From NCBI GenBank assembly GCA_030041195.1, contig JASHOI010000619.1, forward strand, positions 1-21,667: a stretch of 21,667 nucleotides of DNA, read 5' to 3'. Below are positions 1 to 7,771 of this stretch, in pieces. Below the pieces are notes generated by a model. The model saw nothing but the letters and a program-made list of their open reading frames with translations, ran no database searches and was not told the DNA's origin. The first letter of the stretch is position 1; every line of letters begins with the position of its first letter. The stretch comes from Streptosporangiaceae bacterium (GTDB lineage Bacteria > Actinomycetota > Actinomycetes > Streptosporangiales > Streptosporangiaceae). The position numbers and the translations under genes are program-made.

Positions 1-399
1 GAGGCGCACACCGAGCCCAGCGTGCACGGCAACCACGGTGAGCGGGTGATCAGCGGCAAGCGGCTGGTGCAGACCGCCACCGACATCTTCGTCGGCTGGG
101 GCTCGCTGCACGGCAACGACTACTACGTCCGGCAGTTCCGCGACATGAAGATCATCCCGACCACCGACCTGATCGCCCCCGTCCTGGCCGAGTTCGCCAC
201 CGCGTGCGGCGAGACGCTGGCCCGCGCCCATGCCAGGACCGGCGACCCGGTGGCCATCGACGGCTACATCGGCAAGGGCAGGAACTTCACGGCCGCAATC
301 AGCCGGTTCGCCCGCGCCTACGCCGACCAGAACGAACGCGACCACGCCCAGCTGGTCAGCGCCATCGCCTCCGGCACCGTCGAGTCCCGCCCGGGTTAG
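1..399 (+). CDS. DUF2252 family protein, C-terminal part (5' end outside window)
   Basis: The reading frame is open from base 1 and stops with TAG at 397-399, giving the last 132 residues of a longer protein. The segment NHGERVISGKRLVQTATDIFVGWG, followed by DYYVRQFRDMK, matches the C-terminal part of DUF2252 proteins as I remember them (usually over 400 aa, of unknown function, distantly kinase-like). The GTG at 22 is internal, because family-like sequence (EAHTEPS) is already in frame before it. The gene ends 47 bp before the direct-repeat array that precedes the next gene. No terminator hairpin is obvious after the stop. The family assignment is fairly sure; no biochemical role can be given. 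Confidence 0.75.
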   Translation, partial: EAHTEPSVHGNHGERVISGKRLVQTATDIFVGWGSLHGNDYYVRQFRDMKIIPTTDLIAPVLAEFATACGETLARAHARTGDPVAIDGYIGKGRNFTAAISRFARAYADQNERDHAQLVSAIASGTVESRPG

Positions 400-445
400 C
401 CCGTGCGACGGCGAACACGCTGGGCCAGTGCGGTCGGTTGCCAGC

Positions 446-537
446 TGTGCTAAATGAGGCTTCCCTCGTGTGCTAAATCGTGACTGACGGCTGTGCTAAA
501 GTCTGACTAGCGACTGTGCTGAATGATGACTGGAGGG
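446..537 (+). repeat. Four tandem 23-bp direct repeats upstream of the ATPase gene
   Basis: TGTGCTAAA begins at 446, 469 and 492, and the variant TGTGCTGAA begins at 515, so the period is exactly 23 bp. Units 2, 3 and 4 also share TGACT at unit positions 13-17. The first unit keeps only the first half of the motif. The last unit ends in GGAGGG, which serves as ribosome binding site for the GTG at 549. Same-orientation repeats at about two helical turns suggest cooperative binding by a protein (operator or iteron-like). That function is inferred. Confidence 0.8.
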
Positions 538-548
538 TCCCTGCTGTT

Positions 549-1787
549 GTGCCTGCCTACCTTCAGCGACTGATCGATCCGATACTCGACGAGCTGATCG
601 CCGATCATCCGGCCATCCTTGTTGTCGGCCCCCGTGCCTGCGGGAAGACCACTACCGGCCGTCGCCACTGCGCGGGCCGACTCCGCCTGGACCGGCCGGC
701 CGAAGCAGCGGTGGCACGCGCAGATCCTGATGCAGCGCTATCCGACGGCCCCTTCCCCCTCCTTGTCGACGAGTGGCAGCTCGTACCCGAGGTGCTCGGC
801 GCCGTGAAGCGAGCCGTGGACGAAGGCGGGGGACCTGGGCGCTTCCTGCTCACTGGCTCGACCCAGGCAGACCTAACCGCAGCGGGCTGGCCCGCTACTG
901 GCAGGTTGATCCGGACGGAGATGTATGGGCTAACCGAGCGCGAACTCGAGGGTCGGGCGACTCAGGCCTCATTTCTGGACCGGCTCATGGCAGGCGGGCT
1001 GGATCAGGTGTCCGTACCCGGGACTGCCCCGGACGTGCGTGGCTATCTCGCCCGGGCGCTGCGGGGCAGCTTCCCAGAGGTGGCGCTGACCGATAACGAG
1101 CGAGCCCGCCGGCGGTGGCTGGCCAGCTATCTCGACCAGGTCGTCTCCCGCGACGTCTCGCTGGTTGGTACGGTGCGTGATCCCATGCACCTTCGCCGCT
1201 ACCTGCAGGCCCTTGCCGCCAGTACCGGCGGGATCCCGACCCTGAAAACCCTCATCGACGCTGTCGGCATCGACCGATCCACGGCGAAGGCCTACGACGC
1301 GATGCTGGAGACCCTGTTCCTCACCGAGCAACTCCCCGCCTGGTCGACGAACCGGCTCAGTAGGCTGGTCCGCCTCTCCAAGCGCTATCTCATCGACCCG
1401 GCGTTCGTAGGCCCGCTGCTCGGTGTCGACGTCCGGGCCGCCATGCGCGACGGAGACCTGCTAGGCCGAGTTCTGGATAGCTTCGTGGTCGCGCAGCTAC
1501 GCGCCGACTGCACAGTCAGCGCACTCGCGCCCCGCCTTTTCCATGTCCGCGACGCCAACGGCCGGCACGAGATTGATGTACTGGCCGAGTTCGCCAATGG
1601 CCGGGTTGTCGCGTTCGAGGTGAAGGCTGATGCAGCCCCCGGGCCACACGCAGCCCGCCACCTGCGCTGGCTCAAGGACGCGCTCGGCGACCGGTTTGCC
1701 GCGGGCGTTGTCCTGCACACTGGCCCGCGGCCGTTTCGTCTCGAGGAGGCGATCTTCGCCCTGCCTATCTGCGCACTCTGGGGCTGA
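549..1787 (+). CDS. AAA ATPase with C-terminal DUF4143 / nuclease-like domain
   Basis: This is a cytoplasmic P-loop ATPase of the AAA_14 + DUF4143 type, 412 aa from GTG 549. Walker A is GPRACGKTT (about residues 27-35), Walker B is LLVDEW (D74, E75), and a sensor-like FLLTGS follows. The C-terminal half contains SRDVSLVG and a helical region, then HEIDVL...VVAFEVKA (D343, E357, K359), which looks like the D...ExK core of the PD-(D/E)xK fold. I prefer GTG 549 to GTG 516: GGAGGG at 532-537 sits 11 bp before it, whereas 516 lies inside the fourth direct repeat. These ATPases are common, often multicopy, and poorly characterised. The repeats in front suggest autoregulation. No partner gene is adjacent; downstream lies gene debris. 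Confidence 0.8.
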   Translation: MPAYLQRLIDPILDELIADHPAILVVGPRACGKTTTGRRHCAGRLRLDRPAEAAVARADPDAALSDGPFPLLVDEWQLVPEVLGAVKRAVDEGGGPGRFLLTGSTQADLTAAGWPATGRLIRTEMYGLTERELEGRATQASFLDRLMAGGLDQVSVPGTAPDVRGYLARALRGSFPEVALTDNERARRRWLASYLDQVVSRDVSLVGTVRDPMHLRRYLQALAASTGGIPTLKTLIDAVGIDRSTAKAYDAMLETLFLTEQLPAWSTNRLSRLVRLSKRYLIDPAFVGPLLGVDVRAAMRDGDLLGRVLDSFVVAQLRADCTVSALAPRLFHVRDANGRHEIDVLAEFANGRVVAFEVKADAAPGPHAARHLRWLKDALGDRFAAGVVLHTGPRPFRLEEAIFALPICALWG

Positions 1788-1802
1788 TGCATGACTGTCC
1801 GG

Positions 1803-2037
1803 CTAGGACTGCGCGCTCTGTTTCGCCGCCACCCATGCGTCGACGGCCTTGCCCAAGACCATGAGCGGGAGGGCGCCGTGGTCGAGGACGGCGGAGTGGA
1901 AGTCCCGGATGTCGTAGGCGGCTCCGAGCCGGGTTCGGGCGCCGTCGCGCAGCCGCAGGATCTCCCGCTGCCCGATGAGGTAGCCCAGCGCCTGTCCGGG
2001 CACGGCGATGTAACGGTCAATCTCGGCAACGTTCCTG
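1803..2037 (-). pseudogene. DUF885 protein remnant (C-terminal ~75 aa only)
   Basis: Read on the minus strand, the frame ending at the TAG at 1803-1805 contains NVAEIDRYIAVPGQALGY, GQREILRLRD and YDIRDFHSAVLDHGALPLMVL. This is the conserved C-terminal end of DUF885 proteins (metallopeptidase-like, normally around 550 aa). The homology stops near 2035; further upstream on this strand the DNA is antisense to an MFS transporter fragment. More than four fifths of the protein, including all metal-binding motifs, is missing, so it is a dead remnant. The methionine at 2070-2072 is a chance start within the transporter remnant. Confidence 0.75.
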
Positions 2038-2390
2038 GCCGCCAACGTCGCCGCTGTCACGCTCCTGGCCATCGCGCCCTCGTACGGCTGGGCTCTGGTG
2101 CTGTACTGCGCCTATGAACTCGTCTACCTGACGGTGACGTCGATCGGCATCACCGTCAGGCAGATGACCACATGCAGTCACGAGTCAATACCGCGGGCAG
2201 GCTCATTGCCTTTGGCGGGCAGCCAGTAGGCGCTCTCCTGGCCGGCCTGCTCGCCGAGGTACTGCCGATCCGGCTTACCTTCGCATTACTGGCCGTCGGC
2301 GTCGGGCTGGCGGGATGGGCATGTCTTGGCGCTCGCCCGCTGTCAGCAGTCTCCATATCTGCCCCGCCCACCGGCGCACCGGCTGAATAG
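2029..2390 (+). pseudogene. MFS transporter remnant (C-terminal end, frameshifted)
   Basis: One frame, from about 2029, reads TFLAANVAAVTLLAIAPSYG then WALVLYCAYELVYLTV and ITVRQM. The homology continues in another frame from about 2172 (MQSRVNTAGRLIAFGGQPVG then ALLAGLLAEVLPIRLTFALL) to the TAG at 2388-2390. Together these give the last transmembrane helices and the RxNTxGR loop typical of MFS efflux proteins. The frame change near 2165-2172 coincides with an apparent loss of a few codons before MQSRVN. The N-terminal two thirds are absent. The remnant starts where the opposite-strand DUF885 remnant ends. It is non-functional. Confidence 0.75.
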
Positions 2391-2549
2391 CTGCGGCGAC
2401 AGCGCGGATGCAGCGGTCTTGCCTGCTTTTTGTATCAGGCCGCCTTGCGTCGTTCTCTGTTTCCGTAGGAACGGCTGGCTCGGGGGATATCCCCTGGCCA
2501 GGCCGCCCTTCCCCTGTCACTCGCTGGTTCGCGAGCAAAGGAGACTCCG
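2391..2549. other. Intergenic stretch with a 12-bp palindrome
   Basis: No gene is seen here. It holds the perfect palindrome GGGGATATCCCC at 2483-2494, 56 bp before the start of the next gene, which is a possible regulator site. AAAGGAG at 2537-2543 is the ribosome binding site of that gene. Confidence 0.45.
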
Positions 2550-3455
2550 GTGGTACAGGCCCCATCACCGCCGATCCCTGCGCTTAACACCCGGCCCGGT
2601 CTCTCGCTTGCTGATGTGGCCGGGAGTCTGGGGCCTATCACCGATCTTGCTGGTACCTGGATCGGGAAAGGCTTCAGCCTGATCTCGCTTCCGGATTTCG
2701 ACTCGAAACCGCCCAGTACCGGGCCGAAGCCGTTCCGGCTGAAACTCAACTCGACCGTGGAGATCTTGGAGTTCACGCCGATCGGGGGCCTGGTGCCAAA
2801 CCGCGGCTCGACCGGGCAGGATGACATCAGCATCTTCGGCCTGCGCTACCTGCAGCGGGTTTCTGACGCTCTCACCAACGAACCGCTGCACATCGAGCCC
2901 GGGTTCTGGCTCAACGTGCCGCGCACGGACATCCCTGCCGACGGACCTACCGTGGTCCGCCAGGCTTCGGTACCGCATGGGAGCTCGGTGCTGGCCGTGG
3001 GCACGGGACTGCACCTGAGCGGCGGCCCGGAAATCGGCCCCGCCAACTCGACACCGGTGAAGAATCCAGTCGGCACACCGCTAGCCCCCGAGTATCTGGC
3101 GCCGTTCGCCGATCCGCCGCTGCCACCCGGCTTCAAACCAGGCTTCGTCCGGAACCCGAACCTGGCCCTTCTGGAAGCGATCCGGGGCCAGACCATCGCA
3201 CACACGGTGGTGCTGATCATCTCCACCGCAGCGCCGCTCAACGGGTCTGGTCAGCTGGGCGGCGGCATCGTGAACATGCCCTTCGACATCCGCAACGCGA
3301 ACGCGACCAGGCTCGACGCAATCTTCTGGATCGAGACTGTTAAGCAGGCTGACGGCACAACGTTCCAGCAGCTGCAGTACACCCAGACGGTCATCCTGAA
3401 CTTCCTTGGCATCAACTGGCCGCACATCTCCGTGGCCACCTTGACTAAGCAGTGA
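2550..3455 (+). CDS. Uncharacterised beta-rich protein, possibly calycin/heme-binding-like
   Basis: The protein is 301 aa, starting at GTG 2550 behind AAAGGAG (2537-2543, 6-bp spacer). There is no signal peptide and no membrane segment. LAGTWIGKGF (about residues 33-42) followed by repeated short beta-strand-like segments (VEILEFTPIGG, DISIFGLRYLQRVSD, LHIEPGFWLNVP, TVVRQASVPHGSSVLAVGTG) recalls families with a lipocalin/nitrobindin-like barrel, some annotated loosely as heme-binding. I cannot point to a heme ligand. The proline- and glycine-rich middle (residues about 165-205) looks like a loop. The gene stands alone between decayed DNA and a strong terminator. The function is unknown, and the fold is a guess from the opening motif. 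Confidence 0.7.
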   Translation: MVQAPSPPIPALNTRPGLSLADVAGSLGPITDLAGTWIGKGFSLISLPDFDSKPPSTGPKPFRLKLNSTVEILEFTPIGGLVPNRGSTGQDDISIFGLRYLQRVSDALTNEPLHIEPGFWLNVPRTDIPADGPTVVRQASVPHGSSVLAVGTGLHLSGGPEIGPANSTPVKNPVGTPLAPEYLAPFADPPLPPGFKPGFVRNPNLALLEAIRGQTIAHTVVLIISTAAPLNGSGQLGGGIVNMPFDIRNANATRLDAIFWIETVKQADGTTFQQLQYTQTVILNFLGINWPHISVATLTKQ

Positions 3456-3547
3456 GAACGAAGGCCCGGGGGGGCATTGGCCGACACGACCGGCGAGTTC
3501 GTGTTGGCCAGCCTGGGCGCTCTGGCGGGGCTGGGCCGGACGCGCCG

Positions 3548-3583
3548 GAGGCCGTGGTGCGGCAATCGCCGCACCACGGCCTC
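3548..3583 (+). terminator. Hairpin terminator, 16-bp perfect stem
   Basis: Bases 3548-3563 and 3568-3583 are perfectly complementary (GAGGCCGTGGTGCGGC and its reverse complement) with the 4-nt loop AATC. It lies 93 bp after the stop at 3455. There is no T-run, which is usual for actinomycete terminators. It separates the preceding gene from the sigma-factor operon. Confidence 0.75.
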
Positions 3584-3775
3584 ACCATCGGCAGGTCCCG
3601 GGATCGAGGAGGAGAAGGAATATCCGGAATGCCTGACCGAACCGCCTTAACCTGCGACGATCAAGCTAATGCGTTTCGGGCTCACGCCCGTCTGCCAGCA
3701 GCGCGGCTGAGCGACGGCGAGACCGGTTTACTGCGCATGATCCTGCAGGGTCTGCCGGGCTGGAAAGGACCCGCG

Positions 3776-4381
3776 ATGAAGGACGACACATCGGTCAGTG
3801 CCCTGGTCGCTCGCGTGGTCGATGGCGACCAGGAAGCATGGAACGAGATCATCGAGCGGTACGCACCGCTGGTCTGGTCCATCTGCGTGCGCCATCAGTT
3901 AAACCGCCCAGACATCGATGATGTTGGCCAAAGCGTCTGGCTGCTGCTGGTCGAGAACGTCGCCAAGCTGCGGGATGCGGAAGCGCTGCCCGGCTGGCTA
4001 GCGACAACGACCAGGCGCGAGTGCCTCCGGGTCCTGAAGGCGGCCCGGCGGCACGATCACGCAGACCTGCCGCCGGAGGAGCACATGCCACCGCTTCCTG
4101 ACGCCCCAACGATCGAGCAGGAAGTCATCGTGGCCGAGCGCAATGCGGCGCTGCGCGCCGCGTTCGCTGAGCTTGCGCCCAGCTGCCACCAACTGCTTTC
4201 GATGCTGATCACCGACCCACCGATCTCCTACGCGGACATAAGCGCCAGGCTGAACCTTCCCGTCGGCAGCATCGGCCCGACACGGTCTCGCTGTCTGGAG
4301 CGGCTCCGCCGGTCACCGCACCTCATCGGGATTTTCGGCGACAGTGCCCCGCACATCGAAGTCAGGAAGACCGGAAGGTGA
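3776..4381 (+). CDS. ECF-type sigma-70 family RNA polymerase sigma factor
   Basis: The 201-aa protein has the two ECF domains. Region 2 spans about residues 8-75, with YAPLVWSICVRHQL, DIDDVGQSVWLLLVEN and LPGWLATTTRRECLRVL. Region 4 spans about 125-180, with LRAAFAELAPSCHQLL and a helix-turn-helix at ISYADISARLNLPVGSIGPT then RSRCLERLRR. It would direct RNA polymerase to specific promoters. ATG 3776 follows AAAGGA (3764-3769). The frame stays open upstream, with another ATG at 3629 behind AGGAGGAGAAGG, but that 49-residue extension carries two TTA codons (very rare in such genomes) and is not family-like. The stop overlaps the next start by 4 bp (GTGA), so the two genes are translationally coupled. 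No classical anti-sigma gene is adjacent; a TPR-CHAT protease gene is convergent. Confidence 0.85.
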   Translation: MKDDTSVSALVARVVDGDQEAWNEIIERYAPLVWSICVRHQLNRPDIDDVGQSVWLLLVENVAKLRDAEALPGWLATTTRRECLRVLKAARRHDHADLPPEEHMPPLPDAPTIEQEVIVAERNAALRAAFAELAPSCHQLLSMLITDPPISYADISARLNLPVGSIGPTRSRCLERLRRSPHLIGIFGDSAPHIEVRKTGR

Positions 4382-4842
4382 GCACGGTGTCTGAAGGATG
4401 GGACGACGAAGTACTCGTCACGGCACTGCGCCAAGCGGTATACGCCAGACAGGCCGTGCCCGCTGATTTCGTGGCAGCGGCAAAAAACGCCTTTACCTGG
4501 CACAACATCGACGCCGAACTCGCGCAGCTCACCTACGATTCCAGCTGCGACGCCGAACCCGTGCGGGGCACGCGATCCGAGGCCGCGTCGATCCGATCGC
4601 TGACCTTCACCTCGGCTCACATGACGATCGAACTCGAGGTCAGCCACGACTCGCTGGTCGGCCAGATCGTCCCGCCCCAGGCCGGGACGATCAAAATCCA
4701 GCACCGGGACTGCCCAGAGGCCGCGGTCACCGCGGACGAGATTGGCTGTTTCTCGATCCATCCCATTCCGTCCGGCCCGTTCCGGCTGCATTGCAGAACA
4801 CAAGCTGGCGTCGATGCCTTCACTGGGTGGATCACCCTGTGA
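4378..4842 (+). CDS. Small protein coupled to the ECF sigma factor
   Basis: The protein is 154 aa. GTG 4378 overlaps the sigma-factor stop by 4 bp; an in-frame GTG at 4387 is an alternative. The N-terminal third is helical (DDEVLVTALRQAVYARQAVP then ADFVAAAKNAFTWHNIDAEL). The C-terminal half is beta-strand-rich (SAHMTIELEVSHDSLVGQIV, then DEIGCFSIHPIPSGPFRLHC), resembling a small carboxypeptidase-regulatory-like beta sandwich. There is no membrane segment and no zinc-binding anti-sigma HxxxCxxC motif. The tight coupling suggests equimolar production with the sigma factor, so an anti-sigma or cofactor role, or a role as protease substrate in this locus, is plausible but inferred. I recall similar proteins beside such sigma factors in other actinomycetes. 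It ends 26 bp before the convergent CHAT gene. Confidence 0.75.
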   Translation: MSTVSEGWDDEVLVTALRQAVYARQAVPADFVAAAKNAFTWHNIDAELAQLTYDSSCDAEPVRGTRSEAASIRSLTFTSAHMTIELEVSHDSLVGQIVPPQAGTIKIQHRDCPEAAVTADEIGCFSIHPIPSGPFRLHCRTQAGVDAFTGWITL

Positions 4843-4868
4843 GCCGACCGATGCCGACGACCGCCTGA

Positions 4869-7628
4869 TCAGCTAGCACCCAGTGCGACGAGGGAGACCG
4901 CCGTCGCGTGCTGGATCGGATCGGTAACGCCCATCCGGACGCTGTGCAACGACTCCGCCATGCTCTGGCCTGCCCGGAGGTGCCGGTGCAGGTCAACCAT
5001 CAACGGCACGACGGCCCGGTCATTCAGCGGGACCACGCCAGCGATGACCCCGGCCGTGCCTAGCGGCAGCAGGCTGCTGACCAGGCCGAGCAGCTCATCG
5101 GCTCCAACCGGGGCCAGGACCCCCGAGTCGCAGCTCGACAGCACCAGCCGGTACGGCGCGCGCCGCAATTGCTCAAAGTCGTAGACGGTCAGCGGCCCGT
5201 CGTGCAGGTGCAGAGACGAGAACATCGGGCTATCGGCGCGGAAGCGCCCATGAGCCGCAATGTGTGCCAGCCATACTCCATCGATGGCGGACAGCACCCG
5301 CGAGGAGGTGGCATCGCCATCCGACAGTACCGTGACATCTTCATATTGCCGGGCCACCTCCGGCACCTCCGCGCCTTCGGTGACCAGGCCGGGCCCACGA
5401 ATGATCGCGACCTGGTGGCGGCCGGGCGGCCGGGCTGCGTGAGCTCGCAGCCATGCATTCGCGGACGGGGCAACGCTGAACACGCGTCCGCCCAGCGCAG
5501 GGAGTAGCGCCCACGGGATGGCGTGCAGCTTGCCTGGCGGGACGACAACGACTGACTGGTCGCCCAGGTGGCCAGCCGCAGAGCCGAGGATCGCCTCTTG
5601 GAGATCAGGGCCGACTGCCTTGAGGATGGCCATGGCGCTGTCGGGGTCGTCACTCGGCCGGTCGCGAGCCAGGCGGCGCAGGGCAAAACGAGCAAAGTCA
5701 ACTCCGCGGATCGCATCCTGCGTGCGACCCGCCGTGAACTGTCGCACTCGCCCCGCTCCGCAGACGAGCACATACAGGAGGCCGTCGACATCGACGATCT
5801 CCACGAGCTGCGCCCGGCCCAGCTTCTCCAGCAACACTGCGACATCTATGGCGCTATGGCCGGCGCCGGCTATACCGCGTGCTTGCAGAGACTGAGCACG
5901 GATCACACCCTCGAGCCGCAACTCCTCCCGCTGTAGTGCGCTAGTCGGCGTACCGTGCCGTCGCGCGTCCTCCAGCCGACTGGTCACCTCCCGAAGCGCG
6001 GCCAGCCGCGCATTGAGTTCTGCATCTGCAGAAGGCCGTACCGCGGGCACCCTCAGCGCAGCGGCCCGCCACCGTTCAGTCCAGGCCAGCAACAGCCGGG
6101 GCCGCTGAGCCGCCGCCACATAATGCTGGGCGAGCAGAGCCAGTTCGGAGCCGCGGGCGGTGGCCTGTGCCCGCAGTTCTGACGCACCCAAACTGACTTG
6201 ATGCTCATCCAAGACCTCGAGGCCCCGTCGGCAGGCGACCAGCATCCGGCGCGGCTCAGCCCCCGCCTCCGCCCGCAGCGCTTCGGCCAGCCAGCCACTG
6301 GCGCGTGCCATCGCCGAACCTCGGCGCCTGCTCCGCGCGGCCGCGGCAAGATAACGATCGGCTTCGGTCCGCCTGCCGAGATCCAACGCAATCCGTCCGG
6401 CCAGCATGTGCGCCTGCGTGGCCTCGGCGGACCCGAGTTCCTCCAGTCGGCTGGCGGCCCGCTTCGCCGCCTGAAGCATACGACCCGATACCGTGTCCAC
6501 TGCGTATTGCGCTTGGACGAGTACCAACCCGGCGTGAGCTTGCCCCCATGCGCTCTGCTGAGACCGGAACAGGCGATAAGCGGCCCGTGCTCGGTCCAGT
6601 GCCACCTGTGGTTGCGCTGCGGCTAGCGCGCAGTTGGCCGCCACCAGCAGCAATTCGGCCTTCTGCGTGGAAGGGCCACGGTCCCGCTCGATATCACGAA
6701 CTGCGGTGTCCGCCTCGTCTAGCGCGTCGTCGACCAGTCCAGCTGCCAGCAATACATGACATCGGTCGCGGCTGAGAAATGGCGTGGGGACGTTGAGAGG
6801 TTGGTAACGGGAAGCGGCCTCGTGGAGGAAGGAAAGCGCCGTCGGAAGATCTCCTGATCGGAATGCAACCCACGCACGGTTGAGAACCGTATGAATTGAT
6901 TCCATCTCCTGGCTCGTTTCGGCGTACAGGCGCCCGGCGGTCTCGAAATCGGCATCGGCCCTGGCGAGCGAGCCGACGGCTAGGTGGGCCAGCCCGCGGC
7001 CACTCAGCGCTCGCGCCAACCAGAGCGGGTCATCTGCGCGCTGCATCACATTTACCGCATGGCGGAAGTCGTCCAGCGCTGCGGCATGCTGACCCAGGGT
7101 CCACAGCACCATGCCGCGCCGGTGCAGGACCCGTCCCGCCATTACCCCGCTAGCCAGATGAACCGCGCCGTTGAAGGCAGCTAGCCCGTCGGTCGTCCGC
7201 CCTGCGAGTACAAGCGCGGCCCCCAGTGCGGCCAGCACGTCGGCCTCGCGATCCGGTGAGCTGATCCGGCGGGCCATGCGCAGCGCGTTCCGTAGCTCGC
7301 GGACGCCAGCGTTGACGTCGCCGACGTCGCGCAAAACTATCCCAGCAGTCTGGTGTGCAATCGATGCCTCGTAGGGGCGAGGTCGCGCCGCTAAGATCTC
7401 GCGCGCCCTGGCTAGTGCCTCCTGCGGACGGGACAAGGCCAGCAGCAGGAGATCGTCCAGATTGCCTTCACCGGAGCCGACCGTAGTACCGTCTTCTGCC
7501 ACGTCGTAGATGTTAGAGGCTGCTCGCGCCTGTTGTCCGTTTTCAATTGACCACTCTAAGCCATTAGAGATACGCAAGCGGTAATCGCCGCTGATTGGCT
7601 GGCGGACCAGCGAAGGCGCCTTCCGCAA
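4869..7628 (-). CDS. TPR-CHAT (caspase-like) protease
   Basis: This 919-aa cytoplasmic protein has an N-terminal half of tetratricopeptide-like helical pairs (about residues 55-560, for example ALRMARRISSPDREADVLAA, and ALDDFRHAVNVMQ) and a C-terminal CHAT domain (about 620-919). The CHAT catalytic dyad is intact: His793 in AHIAAHGRF and Cys833 in LVLSSCDSG. CHAT proteases are caspase/separase relatives that cleave specific partner proteins, with the TPRs sensing or binding a ligand. The start is uncertain: TTG 7628 follows an in-frame stop and has only a weak ribosome site, and GTG at 7502 would drop 42 atypical residues. The gene is convergent with the sigma operon (26-bp gap) and divergent from an S8 protease, so three of its neighbours are plausible partners or substrates. 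Confidence 0.88.
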   Translation of the reverse strand: MRKAPSLVRQPISGDYRLRISNGLEWSIENGQQARAASNIYDVAEDGTTVGSGEGNLDDLLLLALSRPQEALARAREILAARPRPYEASIAHQTAGIVLRDVGDVNAGVRELRNALRMARRISSPDREADVLAALGAALVLAGRTTDGLAAFNGAVHLASGVMAGRVLHRRGMVLWTLGQHAAALDDFRHAVNVMQRADDPLWLARALSGRGLAHLAVGSLARADADFETAGRLYAETSQEMESIHTVLNRAWVAFRSGDLPTALSFLHEAASRYQPLNVPTPFLSRDRCHVLLAAGLVDDALDEADTAVRDIERDRGPSTQKAELLLVAANCALAAAQPQVALDRARAAYRLFRSQQSAWGQAHAGLVLVQAQYAVDTVSGRMLQAAKRAASRLEELGSAEATQAHMLAGRIALDLGRRTEADRYLAAAARSRRRGSAMARASGWLAEALRAEAGAEPRRMLVACRRGLEVLDEHQVSLGASELRAQATARGSELALLAQHYVAAAQRPRLLLAWTERWRAAALRVPAVRPSADAELNARLAALREVTSRLEDARRHGTPTSALQREELRLEGVIRAQSLQARGIAGAGHSAIDVAVLLEKLGRAQLVEIVDVDGLLYVLVCGAGRVRQFTAGRTQDAIRGVDFARFALRRLARDRPSDDPDSAMAILKAVGPDLQEAILGSAAGHLGDQSVVVVPPGKLHAIPWALLPALGGRVFSVAPSANAWLRAHAARPPGRHQVAIIRGPGLVTEGAEVPEVARQYEDVTVLSDGDATSSRVLSAIDGVWLAHIAAHGRFRADSPMFSSLHLHDGPLTVYDFEQLRRAPYRLVLSSCDSGVLAPVGADELLGLVSSLLPLGTAGVIAGVVPLNDRAVVPLMVDLHRHLRAGQSMAESLHSVRMGVTDPIQHATAVSLVALGAS

Positions 7629-7666
7629 GGAGTATCACTTCGCGCAGGGTTTGCTCTGTATGAATA

Positions 7667-7734
7667 CAGGGGCCTGCAGGCGTGTCCACGCGCCTGCGGC
7701 CCCTGCGCCACCGGCCTGCCGCGGGCAGGTGGCG
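7667..7734. promoter_or_regulatory. Two tandem hairpins between the divergent protease genes
   Basis: Hairpin 1: CAGGGGCC (7667-7674), a T bulge, GCAGGCG (7676-7682), an 8-nt loop, CGCCTGC (7691-7697), GGCCCCTG (7698-7705). This is 15 base pairs. Hairpin 2: CGCCA (7706-7710), a 4-nt bulge, CCTGCC (7715-7720), loop GCG, GGCAGG then TGGCG (7724-7734). They abut each other and end 37 bp before the S8 gene start. They could form in its leader RNA, or act as binding sites serving both genes. Confidence 0.6.
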
Positions 7735-7771
7735 AGCCGATTCATGAGTTCAGAAACCTGGGGAGACCCGC

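Noticed and set aside
446..537. Short CRISPR array
   Set aside because: The unit is only 23 bp in total with no separate spacers, and no cas gene is nearby; it reads as tandem direct repeats.
3456..3547. Possible cell-surface sorting tail after the 301-aa protein (LADTTGEFVLASLGALAGLG, another frame)
   Set aside because: It needs a frameshift, the protein has no signal peptide, and its stop codon is clean; the resemblance is too weak.
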